A stretch of DNA of 64,000 nt from an uncultured Oscillospiraceae bacterium (GTDB lineage Bacteria > Bacillota > Clostridia > Oscillospirales > Oscillospiraceae): positions 22,094 through 86,093 of the forward strand of contig CANRNU010000004.1 of NCBI GenBank assembly GCA_947632005.1, read 5' to 3'. Below are positions 34,858-43,324 of the stretch, piece by piece (position 1 is the stretch's first letter; every line of letters starts with the position of its first letter). A model generated the notes under the pieces. The model was not told the DNA's origin, searched no databases, and was given only the letters and a program-made list of their open reading frames with translations. The position numbers were made by a program, and so were the translations under genes.

Positions 34858-36824
34858 TACAGGTCAGTGAGGAATTTCGGAAGGCCATGGACGAACGGCG
34901 GGACTTTCGCTGCTGCGGCGAGGTCACGCTGGCGGACGGATCGGAGCTCGTGCTGACGGAAGATGATCTTACCCTGAGCGGCAACAGCGTGACCGACGGG
35001 GCGGGAGATCAGAGACTGCCCCTGGGCACCGCTGTGAGCCGGACCGCCGTCGTAGAGATCATGAATGACGACGGGCATCTGGACGGATATGACTTTTTTG
35101 GGGCGCGGCTGCGGCTGTGGCTGGTCTTTGCACTGGCAGAGACAGAGGAGCGGATCGACTTCGGCCGGTTTACCGTGCTGGAACCGGAGACGTGGGGAGA
35201 GACCGTGACGGTGAGCGCCTGCGACGATATGTACAGGGCCGATAAGCCCTATGTCACGGACTTGCCCTTTCCGGCTACGCTGGGGACGATGTTCCGGGAT
35301 ATCTGTGAGCGGTGCGATATCCCCTATTCCACCGCGGCGTTCCCACACCAGGACTTTGCCGTGGCGTCGCCGCCGGACGGCGAGATGACCTTCCGCCAGG
35401 TCCTGGGCTATATCGCCATGCTGGCGGGCGGGAATGCCCGGGTCAGCCGGGACGGGAGGATGGAGATCCTTGCCTATGACTTCAGCCGGGCGCCGGATCA
35501 CGTGCTGGCGGCTTGGGACAGCCTGAAGACCGACACGGACGATATCCTCATCACCGGCCTGGAGACCACGGTCACCGGGACCGACGAGACGGGACGGACT
35601 GTACGGACCCGGGTGCTGGAGGGGGAGGAGGGGTATGTGCTCTGCCTGGAAAATCCCCTGTTTGCCGGAGAGGAGCGGCAGGCCCTTGCCCTGATCGGCC
35701 AGGGGCTCATCGGAGCGCGCTTTCGCCGGTTCAGCGGCGAACATGCCGCCTATCCCATGGCGGAGTTTATGGATACGGCCAGCGTCGTGGACCGGAAGGG
35801 AAACGCATATGCCACGGTGCTGACGGACGTCGACTTTGTCTTCTGCGGGAGCACGGCCCTGGCCAACAGCGCGGAACCGGCCATTCGCAGCAGCAGCCGC
35901 TATGTCACGCCGGAGGTGAAGGCCCGTATCGCGGCCCGGGAGCTGGTGGAGAGAGAAAAGACCGAACGGGAAACGGCGATGGAACGGCTGGCGGGGCTCC
36001 TGTCCCAGTCCGGGGGACTGTTCAGCACCGAACAGACCCTGGAGGACGGCAGCCATATCTATTATCTGCACAATAAGCCCACCATGGCCGGGTCCTCCAA
36101 CATCATCAAGCTCACCGCCGACGCCATCGGCCTGTCCCTCGACGGCGGCGCTACCTGGCCCTATGGCTTTACCGTCACCGGCGAGATGGTCATGGGCATC
36201 ATCCAGGCGGAGGGCCTGAACGCCGACTGGGTCCGCTTCGGGACTCTGGCACGGGAGCGGGTGGAGGGCCTGGATGAGATGGCCGCCAGCTTTCAGGTGC
36301 TGCAGGAGAGGATCGAATCAAAGGTCTGGCAGACCGACATCGACGAGGCTGTGGACAGCGCCTCCCAGACCACCATGGAACAGGTGGTCTCCATGGTCCA
36401 GGACAGCGAGGGGATCATCATGGAGGCCATGCAGGAGTATGCCAGGACCTCCGACCTTGACTCCTTCCGGGAGAGCGTCCGCGCACAGCTGGGCGTGCTG
36501 GCAGATCAGGTGGTCGTCGAGGTGGCCCGCCTGACCGAAGAGCAGCGGGCGATCAACGACGACCTGCAGGGGAAATACGCCGGACTCATCAAGTATTACC
36601 GGTTCACCGCCGACGGACTGGAGATCGGAGACAGTGCCAGCCAGCTCATCCTCCGCCTGACCAACGACAGGCTTGCCTTCCTGGACAACGGACAGGAGGT
36701 GGCCTATATCAGTGACCGGAAGCTGTATATCACCGACGCGCATCTGCTCAATTCCCTGCGCGTCGGCAATTTCGCATGGGTCCCCAGAAGCAACGGGAAT
36801 CTTTCACTGGTGAGGATGGATTGA
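34854..36824 (+). CDS. Tail hub / tail-tip protein
   Basis: The start is ATG 34854, inside the previous stop (ATGA); 656 residues. The N-terminal 350 residues are beta-rich hub-like (VEIMNDDGHLDGYDFFGARL; FGRFTVLEPETWGETVTVSA), matching phage tail-tip/baseplate hub proteins that follow Dit in gene order. A helical region (about 365-400, 460-600) follows with coiled-coil character (TMEQVVSMVQDSEGIIMEAM). The C-terminus ends with a small beta domain. No peptidase motif is evident. It probably connects the tail tube to the fibre encoded next. Confidence 0.75.
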   Translation: MIQVSEEFRKAMDERRDFRCCGEVTLADGSELVLTEDDLTLSGNSVTDGAGDQRLPLGTAVSRTAVVEIMNDDGHLDGYDFFGARLRLWLVFALAETEERIDFGRFTVLEPETWGETVTVSACDDMYRADKPYVTDLPFPATLGTMFRDICERCDIPYSTAAFPHQDFAVASPPDGEMTFRQVLGYIAMLAGGNARVSRDGRMEILAYDFSRAPDHVLAAWDSLKTDTDDILITGLETTVTGTDETGRTVRTRVLEGEEGYVLCLENPLFAGEERQALALIGQGLIGARFRRFSGEHAAYPMAEFMDTASVVDRKGNAYATVLTDVDFVFCGSTALANSAEPAIRSSSRYVTPEVKARIAARELVEREKTERETAMERLAGLLSQSGGLFSTEQTLEDGSHIYYLHNKPTMAGSSNIIKLTADAIGLSLDGGATWPYGFTVTGEMVMGIIQAEGLNADWVRFGTLARERVEGLDEMAASFQVLQERIESKVWQTDIDEAVDSASQTTMEQVVSMVQDSEGIIMEAMQEYARTSDLDSFRESVRAQLGVLADQVVVEVARLTEEQRAINDDLQGKYAGLIKYYRFTADGLEIGDSASQLILRLTNDRLAFLDNGQEVAYISDRKLYITDAHLLNSLRVGNFAWVPRSNGNLSLVRMD

Positions 36825-36825
36825 T

Positions 36826-38865
36826 ATGCCGACAACTTCAAGCAAAAGCATGAGCCAGATCAAGTGGTGGGGAAACTCCAGCCTGGTCTGGGATTGGAAC
36901 TCCGATCAGTCCGGCGGCTATGCGGGACATACCACGGCAAACGGGTTTTATACCACGGCCTTAAAGTTCAAGACGCCCGCCTTCGTGGGTCTCGCCACGT
37001 CGGTCAAGTTTACCCTGTACTGCAAGCGGAGCTATGGCACCAGCCCGGTGATACGGGCCGCCATCACCGCCAGTACAGGCAGTCAGAGCCGGTACCTCAG
37101 CACCAGCGGGACGGTCTCTGACGCCAACCAGGTGGCATACAGGTCCGTGACCTTCTCCAATATGAGCACGTCCTATGCCAAGCACTCGTTCACCATAGAC
37201 CTGGCCGGCGCCACGTTCAAGCCCAGCACGACGTACTATCTGTTTCTCTGGTCCGCCAACGCCGGGAGCAACCTGATCATGCTGTCCTCCGCCACGACGC
37301 ATACCTTCGCGGTCAATTACAACAAGGTGACGACCCCCGTGCTGTCGGCGGCGTCGGCGGATATGGGGACGACGATCACCATCAGCACGGAGAGCGCGCC
37401 CATCACGGACGCGGTACATGATCTGACATATCAGCTGGCGGACGGCTCTACGGGGACCATCGCCTCCAAGGTGGGGCTCGTATCCACGCCATGGAAGGTG
37501 GCGGACTGCGGCAGCATCATCCCAAACGGGCTGAGTACGCCCATCTCCATCATCTGTACTACCTATGACGCGAAGGGCACGGACCTGGGCAGCGTCACGC
37601 TCAGCCTGGTGGCGACTGTCCCGGCCAGTGTGGTCCCGGTCATCGGCAATGTGACGGTCACGGAGACTGTGAGCGGGCTGGCAGCAAAATATAAGGGGTT
37701 CGTGCAAAGCAAGTCCAAAGTGCGGGCGGAGGTCACCGCGTCCGGCGCAGGCGGAAGCACAGTGGCGGGCGTGGTCTCCACCCTGGAGGGAAGAAGCTAT
37801 GCGGGCGCTTCCTGGACGGCTGCCGATGTTCTCTCGGGCTCCGGGTCGCTGGAGATCCGTACCACCGTCACGGACAGCCGGGGCAGAACGGCCTCCCGGT
37901 CCACGGTCATCTCTGTTATGGCCTATACGCCGCCGAAGATTACCGCCTTCTCTGCCTGGCGGGCCACGTCTGCGGCGGCAGATGCGCCGGAGTCCGCAGA
38001 CGGCAACTATGCGGCAGTCCGCTACGCATACAGCGTGCCAAGCCTGAACGGCGGCAACACCGTCGGCATGAACGTGAAGGCCAAGCGGGCGTCTGAGCCG
38101 GTGTATTCCCAGGTCCTGTTCTCGGGTTCGGCCCTGTCCGCTGACACCACCGGCAGGCCGGCGGAACCGCTCTCCAGCGACTACCGCTGGGACATCCAGA
38201 TGACGGTGACGGACAGCTTTGGCGCCACCGCGACGGCGACGGTGCAACTGCCCTCCGCGGCAGTGGTGATGGATGTGGCGGCGGATGGACTGGGCCTGGG
38301 GATCGGCAAGACAGCCGAGGGCCCCGGCATGGATGTTGCCTGGCCCATCACGGCGCGAAAAGGTGTCACAGGCGACCTGGCGGGCGCGGCGGAGAAGCTG
38401 GGAAAGGCGAACGTGGGAAACGCCGGGACGCCCATATATCTGGAGGCCGGAAGTCCCAGGCCGGTCACACCGGCGACTGTGCGCAGCACCATCGGCGCGG
38501 CGCCGGCATGGCAGGTCCTGTGGACCAATCCGAGCCCCACGGTAAACTATACGGGCCAGACGCTGACCATCGGCGGGCTGAGCGCCTACAATCTGTTTTT
38601 GATCTGTGTCCGGACCAGTACCGGAACGGGTCGGATGCAGAGTATGATCGCGTATGTCCCGGGGACGGATGCCCAGGTCGCCCGGGCACAGGCGGCGGCG
38701 AGAGGCAGCGGCGAGCGTCTCTCCATGTACTGCAGGGATTTTACCATCAACCGCGGAAGCAACACCATCGTTGTCTCCAATGGACTGGAGGCCGCGTCCG
38801 CCAAGGCGAATGTGGCGGACAATACGGTGGCCATTCCGATATACATTCTGGGGACATCCATCTGA
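36826..38865 (+). CDS. Tail fibre / receptor-binding protein (DUF859-like)
   Basis: The 679-residue Ser/Thr/Ala-rich beta protein begins MPTTSSKSMSQIKWWGNSSL, starting one base after the hub stop. The N-terminal jelly-roll-like domain (1-170) is followed by repeated Ig-like or fibre domains (TTPVLSAASADMGTTITIST; PPKITAFSAWRATSAAADAP). Residues about 480-505 (VVMDVAADGLGLGIGKTAEG) are the hallmark loop of DUF859-type phage minor structural proteins, before a C-terminal head domain. It likely binds the bacterial surface. No reverse transcriptase or template repeat is nearby. Confidence 0.75.
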   Translation: MPTTSSKSMSQIKWWGNSSLVWDWNSDQSGGYAGHTTANGFYTTALKFKTPAFVGLATSVKFTLYCKRSYGTSPVIRAAITASTGSQSRYLSTSGTVSDANQVAYRSVTFSNMSTSYAKHSFTIDLAGATFKPSTTYYLFLWSANAGSNLIMLSSATTHTFAVNYNKVTTPVLSAASADMGTTITISTESAPITDAVHDLTYQLADGSTGTIASKVGLVSTPWKVADCGSIIPNGLSTPISIICTTYDAKGTDLGSVTLSLVATVPASVVPVIGNVTVTETVSGLAAKYKGFVQSKSKVRAEVTASGAGGSTVAGVVSTLEGRSYAGASWTAADVLSGSGSLEIRTTVTDSRGRTASRSTVISVMAYTPPKITAFSAWRATSAAADAPESADGNYAAVRYAYSVPSLNGGNTVGMNVKAKRASEPVYSQVLFSGSALSADTTGRPAEPLSSDYRWDIQMTVTDSFGATATATVQLPSAAVVMDVAADGLGLGIGKTAEGPGMDVAWPITARKGVTGDLAGAAEKLGKANVGNAGTPIYLEAGSPRPVTPATVRSTIGAAPAWQVLWTNPSPTVNYTGQTLTIGGLSAYNLFLICVRTSTGTGRMQSMIAYVPGTDAQVARAQAAARGSGERLSMYCRDFTINRGSNTIVVSNGLEAASAKANVADNTVAIPIYILGTSI

Positions 38866-38881
38866 AAGGAGATGCAGGAGC

Positions 38882-39109
38882 ATGTGTGAAGGCTGCCGCT
38901 ATGCGGTGCCGGTCTATATGGGCGACGGGGAGGAGCTGATGCGCGCGTGCGTCTACATCCTGCGCACGGGCAGGAAAAGGCCGTGCCCGCCGGGAGAGGG
39001 GTGCACGGTCCGGGAGCCGGCAGAGCCGGGGAGCTCTGCGGACATCCGCAGGAACGCTGTCAAGGCGGACGTATATGCGCATATGAAATGCGCTGTCAGA
39101 AGATCATGA
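38882..39109 (+). CDS. Small cysteine-rich phage protein
   Basis: The 75-residue protein begins MCEGCRYAVPVYMGDGEELM. Six cysteines (2, 5, 23, 35, 41, 70) include a CxxC pair at the N-terminus and a CPPGEGC pair in the middle, so a metal-binding or disulphide-stabilised fold is likely. GCAGGAG precedes the ATG. It sits between fibre and holin genes. Small CxxC proteins at this position occur in other clostridial phages, but their role is unknown. Confidence 0.65.
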   Translation: MCEGCRYAVPVYMGDGEELMRACVYILRTGRKRPCPPGEGCTVREPAEPGSSADIRRNAVKADVYAHMKCAVRRS

Positions 39110-39142
39110 ATCAAACGCGAAGCTGAGAAAGGAGACCAAAAC

Positions 39143-39568
39143 ATGAAACAGACGATTTGTACGGCGGCGGGCATGGCGGGCGGCGCCATCGCCTCTCTGT
39201 TCGGCGGATGGGATGCCGCCATGATCACGCTGCTCATCTTTATGGCGATCGACTATGTGTCCGGCCTGGTAGTGGCGGGCGTGTTCCATACCTCGGAGAA
39301 ATCCGAGGGCGGCGCCCTGGAATCCAGGGCGGGATTCCAGGGCCTGTGCCGGAAGGGGATGACCATGCTGTTCGTGCTCATCGCGTGCCGGCTGGATATG
39401 CTGCTGGGCATCTGCTTTCTGCGGGACAGCGTGATCATCGGGTTCGCGGTCAATGAGCTCATCTCCATCGTGGAAAATGCCGGGCTCATGGGTCTGCCTC
39501 TGCCGGCGGCGGTGACCAATGCAGTGGATGTGCTGACAAAAAAGGCGGAGGAACAGAGCCATGAGTGA
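39143..39568 (+). CDS. Phage holin
   Basis: The 141-residue protein has three to four hydrophobic segments: CTAAGMAGGAIASLFGGWDA, MITLLIFMAIDYVSGLVVAG, GMTMLFVLIACRLDMLLGIC and a later amphipathic stretch. The middle DYVSGLVVAGVFHTSEKSEG is the signature of the Bacteriophage_holin_4 (TcdE/toxin-secretion) family. It permeabilises the membrane to time lysis and let the endolysin out. GAAAGGAG precedes the ATG, and it overlaps the endolysin start by 8 bases. Confidence 0.88.
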   Translation: MKQTICTAAGMAGGAIASLFGGWDAAMITLLIFMAIDYVSGLVVAGVFHTSEKSEGGALESRAGFQGLCRKGMTMLFVLIACRLDMLLGICFLRDSVIIGFAVNELISIVENAGLMGLPLPAAVTNAVDVLTKKAEEQSHE

Positions 39569-40364
39569 TGCGGCCAAGGTGATCTCCATCGCGCTGGCGG
39601 AGGTGGGGTATCGGGAAAAGGCGACCAACGCCAGCCTGGACCTGGCCACCGCCAACGCCGGGACCGGAAACTGGACCAAATATGCCAGGGACCTTTGGAA
39701 TGCCGGGTACTATAACGGCAATAAGAACGGCTATGCCTGGTGTGACGTGTTCGTGGACTGGTGCTTTTACAAGGCGTTCGGGAAAACCGAGGGGCAGCTG
39801 GTGGAGTGCCAGTCCGGAACGCTGGGCGCGGCGTGCCCCTATTCCGCGGGGTATTACAAGGCCCAGGGGCGGTATGACAGGACACCGCGGGCCGGCGACC
39901 AGGTGTTTTTTCAGCAAAACGGCGCTCTGGTCCATACCGGGATCGTGGCGGAGGTCACGTCTGCCCGGATCGTTACGGTGGAGGGGAACAGCTCCAATAT
40001 GGTGAAAAAGAACACATATGCCCGCACCAGCGGCGCTATCGCGGGGTATGGGCACCCCCTGTATACCGCCGGTACCGCGGCGGCGGTCCCAAAGGAAAAA
40101 TACGGCGGAGAGATGACCGTAAAGGTCAATGAGCTGAAAGAGGGCTGTGTCGGAGCCCAGGTAAAAACAGTGCAGCGCGTATGCTATGCCCGGGGGATCC
40201 TGGACGGCGCCGGAAGACAGATCGCCGTGGACGGTGAGTTCGGCAGCGCTACCCGGCAGGCGGTCGTTAAACTCCAAAAACAGCTGTTCCCGGCCGACAG
40301 CGCCAAATGGGACGGCGTCGTGGGACCGGAGACCTGGCGGGCCACGCTGGCGGCGCTGTGGTGA
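39561..40364 (+). CDS. Endolysin: CHAP hydrolase plus peptidoglycan-binding domain
   Basis: The 267-residue protein has an N-terminal CHAP amidase/endopeptidase domain with Cys61 (GYAWCDVFVDWCFY), His125 (ALVHTGIVAEV) and Glu141/Asn143 (VEGNSS). A C-terminal PG_binding_1 domain (about 186-265) has the GDFG-like motif DGEFGSATRQAVVKLQKQLF and ends VGPETWRATLAALW. There is no signal peptide, so release depends on the holin. Its gene closes the late operon and is followed by a strong terminator. Confidence 0.88.
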   Translation: MSDAAKVISIALAEVGYREKATNASLDLATANAGTGNWTKYARDLWNAGYYNGNKNGYAWCDVFVDWCFYKAFGKTEGQLVECQSGTLGAACPYSAGYYKAQGRYDRTPRAGDQVFFQQNGALVHTGIVAEVTSARIVTVEGNSSNMVKKNTYARTSGAIAGYGHPLYTAGTAAAVPKEKYGGEMTVKVNELKEGCVGAQVKTVQRVCYARGILDGAGRQIAVDGEFGSATRQAVVKLQKQLFPADSAKWDGVVGPETWRATLAALW

Positions 40365-40402
40365 CGGCACCGCGCTCGGAGGGCGTGCCCGGATCTTGAT
40401 AC

Positions 40403-40439
40403 AAAAACTGCGGTCCACTTCTGTGGACCGCAGTTTTTT
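40403..40439 (+). terminator. Terminator of the phage late operon
   Basis: A 16-bp perfect stem AAAAACTGCGGTCCAC/GTGGACCGCAGTTTTT (40403-40418 with 40423-40438) with loop TTCT. On the minus strand it also terminates tRNA-Ser, whose encoded CCA end touches it. Confidence 0.9.
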
Positions 40440-40531
40440 GGCGGAGAAGGGGGGATTCGAACCCCCGATACCCTTTTGGGGTATACACGATTTCCAATCG
40501 TGCGCGCTCGACCAGGCTACGCGACTTCTCC
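40439..40531 (-). tRNA. tRNA-Ser (anticodon GGA)
   Basis: A class II tRNA of 93 nt on the minus strand: acceptor GGAGAAG/CTTCTCC, anticodon loop TTGGAAA with anticodon GGA, a long variable arm (TACCCCAAAAGGGTA), T loop GTTCGAATC, discriminator G and an encoded CCA (40439-40441). Its 3' end faces the phage cluster. No second copy of its 3' end was found on the left side. Confidence 0.95.
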
Positions 40532-40574
40532 ATGCCTGCCGGACTTGTGTTCGATATGCAATTCAAGCTTATTT

Positions 40575-40603
40575 ATTATAAATGGGTCTGGAGAAAAAGT
40601 CAA
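40575..40603 (-). promoter_or_regulatory. Promoter of tRNA-Ser
   Basis: Minus-strand TTGACT (40598-40603) and consensus TATAAT (40575-40580) with a 17-bp spacer lie 44 bases upstream of the tRNA 5' end. Confidence 0.8.
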
Positions 40604-40762
40604 GATGAATTCCTGGAAAATCAACATTTCTAAATTGAGAATTCTCTGCCCCGCCAGGAGATACTTTACAAAAATGAATATATATATTATACTTTGACAT
40701 ATTGTGTTGGTCAGCATTAGCGCTGGCAAGATGAATAAACAAAAATGATGGAGGACAGAGAA

Positions 40763-42382
40763 ATGCCGGACAGGATAAAGAAACGGGGGGGTATAGCTAG
40801 AGAAGGGATCGTTGTATTTTTATTCAGCTTTTTGCTGGTGTTTGGCATTCTTGTCGGAACGGGAACGCTGACGTCGGGATGGCATTTTGTTGATGATCAT
40901 GAGCTGTATTGGCTCAAGGCCGACTTTGCCAGTGGCCTCAGCGTGTTATCTGTTGTCAAGAAGTGTGTTCTAAGAGATTTGAATGTACGCTTCAGGCCGC
41001 TGTTTTATGTGGAGCGGGTCATAGGTGTCTGGCTTTTTGGTACGAATCTGTTGAGTTGGAACATTATCCGGGCAATTGAAGGTGCACTCACGGTCTTTTT
41101 TCTGTATTGGACTGCCCGTTATTTGAAGTCCAGCAAAACATTTTCGGCGCTTTTTTCACTGATTGTTGTAATCGGGCCGCAGTTTGCCCCGTGGTATAGG
41201 TTTACGAACCAGGAGAATATCGGCATGCTGTTCTGCTCGCTGGCACTGTATTTAATTGCCAGACAGAGCTATTATCAGAAGTATCGGGATGTCTGGGGCA
41301 ACATCTGGATCATCGTATGCTGTATACTGTGCAGCTTGATGAAAGAGAGCTTCACCCTGTTTCTACCGGTATTTATTCTGCTGAAAATTGGGCTGGAGTA
41401 TCTTGACAGGTGTGGGGAGGAGCGCGCCCTGCGCGAAGTAATCCGGCATCAGATTTTGTTTGCCGGAGTGATTTCTGCTGTCTTTGTTTTTAATATATCC
41501 GTGATCGTGTTTTTTGTCGGGACAGACCGCACAGGATATGCCGGATTTTCAGCATCATACGCGTTGCAGGAGTATGTGCAGGGGATTATCGGGAGTCTGA
41601 AAGGCGACCTAAGATGGCATGTGGTGTTTGGCGCGATGATGTTTGTTGCAGCATTCCCATATGGTCTGTATCAGGTCGTGAACTTGCGGAAGGACAAGAG
41701 GAAAGATACACTGTTCACTTGGCTTATGGTGTGCATTGGTGTGTACGTCATGGCGAGCCAGATGGTCCTGCACGCGAAGGGGCTCATGTGGGAACGGTAT
41801 ATGTTGCCCTGGAGCATCGGCTACGGGCTGATATTCGTGGTTCTGGCTGGAGCGCTGTTGGCGGGCGAGGAGCCAATGAAGAAGTATACACAGTATCTGT
41901 ATGTGTTTTTGCTAGCCATGCTTCTGTGTGTGGAGTTTCGGGCATGCCTATACGGAAGTCCGGGGAGCCGAGGAGCATTGGACTATGCGAAGAATGGCCG
42001 GGAGATCAACCGGATGTTACAGGATATTTTAGACAACACAGACGAGGATACCAACATTCTGGTGGCGACAGACGGCGAGGTCAATCTATCTGCCTGTATC
42101 TGGCTGGAGATACACGGGAGAAAGAATGGGTATGAGTATGTTGAGGGGAGCGAGCGCTATTATGACATATATGACAAAACAACGAATCTGGCGGGAAAAA
42201 CGGATAAGTTCATCGAAAAAGGTGATGTCGATGTGGTTGTGATGTACAGCCGAGAGGGAGAAAAGAGCTACCAGGCTGGCGCGTATCTGGAGAATATCAT
42301 ACAGGCGCTGGGGACTGAAGAGAGTGACTATGACGTATCCCTTTATGATGGCTGGGGGTATCGTGTTTTGTACAAAAAGTAA
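40763..42382 (+). CDS. Polytopic membrane protein, GT-C glycosyltransferase-like
   Basis: The ATG at 40763 has TGGAGG 8 bases upstream, so it is preferred over the ATGs at 40745/40748; 539 residues. About ten membrane helices span residues 12-390. The first extracytoplasmic loop has HFVDDHELYWL (about 42-52), an acidic motif as in GT-C enzymes, and a later loop has RFRPLFYV. The C-terminal soluble part (about 410-539) holds NILVATDGEVNLSACIWLEI. It may transfer lipid-linked sugars to wall polymers. Base composition is clearly more AT-rich than its surroundings, suggesting transfer. Confidence 0.65.
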   Translation: MPDRIKKRGGIAREGIVVFLFSFLLVFGILVGTGTLTSGWHFVDDHELYWLKADFASGLSVLSVVKKCVLRDLNVRFRPLFYVERVIGVWLFGTNLLSWNIIRAIEGALTVFFLYWTARYLKSSKTFSALFSLIVVIGPQFAPWYRFTNQENIGMLFCSLALYLIARQSYYQKYRDVWGNIWIIVCCILCSLMKESFTLFLPVFILLKIGLEYLDRCGEERALREVIRHQILFAGVISAVFVFNISVIVFFVGTDRTGYAGFSASYALQEYVQGIIGSLKGDLRWHVVFGAMMFVAAFPYGLYQVVNLRKDKRKDTLFTWLMVCIGVYVMASQMVLHAKGLMWERYMLPWSIGYGLIFVVLAGALLAGEEPMKKYTQYLYVFLLAMLLCVEFRACLYGSPGSRGALDYAKNGREINRMLQDILDNTDEDTNILVATDGEVNLSACIWLEIHGRKNGYEYVEGSERYYDIYDKTTNLAGKTDKFIEKGDVDVVVMYSREGEKSYQAGAYLENIIQALGTEESDYDVSLYDGWGYRVLYKK

Positions 42383-42411
42383 TTAAAAGTCAGCTTTGAA
42401 TATTTATAAAT

Positions 42412-42446
42412 AAAGAACCGTGCAAACGACGTTTGCACGGTTCTTT
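42412..42446. terminator. Bidirectional terminator
   Basis: A perfect 16-bp stem AAAGAACCGTGCAAAC/GTTTGCACGGTTCTTT (42412-42427 with 42431-42446) with loop GAC lies between the convergent membrane protein gene and folD. Confidence 0.85.
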
Positions 42447-42460
42447 ATGATGAAATGAGG

Positions 42461-43324
42461 TTAGTTGATTACATTCGCGGCTTTTTCCGCGGCTTCTGCC
42501 ACATGATGCACCAGCACGGCGGTGGTCACCGCGCCCAGACCGCCGGGGACCGGCGTGATGGCGGATACGACCGGTTCGGCCTCGTCGAAACGCACGTCGC
42601 CCCGGAGTTTCCCGATGGCTGGGTCCATGTGGATGCCCACGTCCACCACCACGGCGCCGGGGCCGAAATACGACCCGCCGAAAAAGCCCATCTTCCCGAT
42701 GGCAGCGAGCACGATGTCGCCCCGCTTCGTCTCGGCGGCCAGGTCGGCGGTGCCGCTGTGGCAGATGGTGACGGTGGCCCCCTCTGCCATGAGCAGCATG
42801 GCGGCGGGCCGGCCCACCACCAGGCTTCGTCCGGCCACCACGGCCCGGGCGCCCTTCAGGGGGATGTCATAGAACTTCAAAAGCTCCAGCGCCGCCTGGG
42901 CGGTGCAGGGGGCGAAGCCCTCGCTGCTGCCGGTGAAGACCCCGGCCAGGGAACCATCCGTGACCCCGTCCACATCCTTGGCGGGCAGCAGGGCCTTCCG
43001 GGCCGCCTCGTTGTCCAGGGGTGCAGGGAGGGGCCGCATCATGAGGATGCCGTGGACCGTGGGGTCCTGATTTAACTGCTCCAGCGTTTCCGTGAACCGT
43101 TCCTGGCTCACATCCGGGGGCAGGACCACAGAGCGGACCTCTATGCCCGCCGCGGCGCAGCGCTTGACCGCGCCCCGCTCATAGGAGAGGTCCTCCGGCC
43201 GCTCACCTACCCGAAGAATGGCCAGGGTGGGCGTGACGCCTCGGGCCTTCAGCGCGTTGACCTTCTCCGCTGTCGCCGCCGCCAGCGCTTCCGCAACAGG
43301 CGCGCCCTTCAATATGGTCGCCAT
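42461..43324 (-). CDS. folD: FolD, methylene-THF dehydrogenase/methenyl-THF cyclohydrolase
   Basis: The ATG at 43324 (MATILKGAPVAEAL) is preferred over an upstream TTG; AGGAGG lies 8 bases before it; 287 residues. The Y/K motif region carries LSYERGAVKRCAAAGI, and the signature QLNQDPTVHGILMMRPLPAP is intact, as are the Rossmann VVAGRSLVVGRPAAMLLMAE and the late VVDVGIHMDP. The catalytic Lys of the KxxxC-type motif (Y49-K53 region in E. coli) aligns with Tyr/Lys here. It interconverts methylene- and formyl-THF with NADP. It overlaps fchA by one base. Confidence 0.93.
   Translation of the reverse strand: MATILKGAPVAEALAAATAEKVNALKARGVTPTLAILRVGERPEDLSYERGAVKRCAAAGIEVRSVVLPPDVSQERFTETLEQLNQDPTVHGILMMRPLPAPLDNEAARKALLPAKDVDGVTDGSLAGVFTGSSEGFAPCTAQAALELLKFYDIPLKGARAVVAGRSLVVGRPAAMLLMAEGATVTICHSGTADLAAETKRGDIVLAAIGKMGFFGGSYFGPGAVVVDVGIHMDPAIGKLRGDVRFDEAEPVVSAITPVPGGLGAVTTAVLVHHVAEAAEKAANVIN

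Larger units (their letters stand above)
24285..40438 (+). mobile_element. SPP1-like phage late operon without lysogeny genes (prophage remnant or gene-transfer-agent-like locus)
   Basis: Twenty collinear intact genes in the order of siphophage morphogenesis: small and large terminase, portal, a scaffold-like small protein, major capsid, head-tail connectors, tail tube, tail chaperones, tape measure, distal tail, hub, fibre, holin, endolysin. Genes abut or overlap by 1-4 bases. A TATAAT box at 24285-24290 (no clear -35 box) precedes the first gene, and a strong terminator follows the last. There is no integrase, excisionase, replication gene, capsid protease or repeated attachment site. tRNA-Ser lies with its 3' end against the right border, a common integration position. 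Confidence 0.85.

Noticed and set aside
36826..38865. Diversity-generating retroelement acting on the tail fibre
   Set aside because: No reverse transcriptase, no template/variable repeat pair and no AAC-rich variable codons were noticed nearby.
40439..40531. tRNA-Ser 3' end as attR with an attL copy left of the terminase
   Set aside because: No repeat of the tRNA 3' sequence (beyond the shared T-loop word GGATTCGAA) was found between 19 and 24.4 kb.
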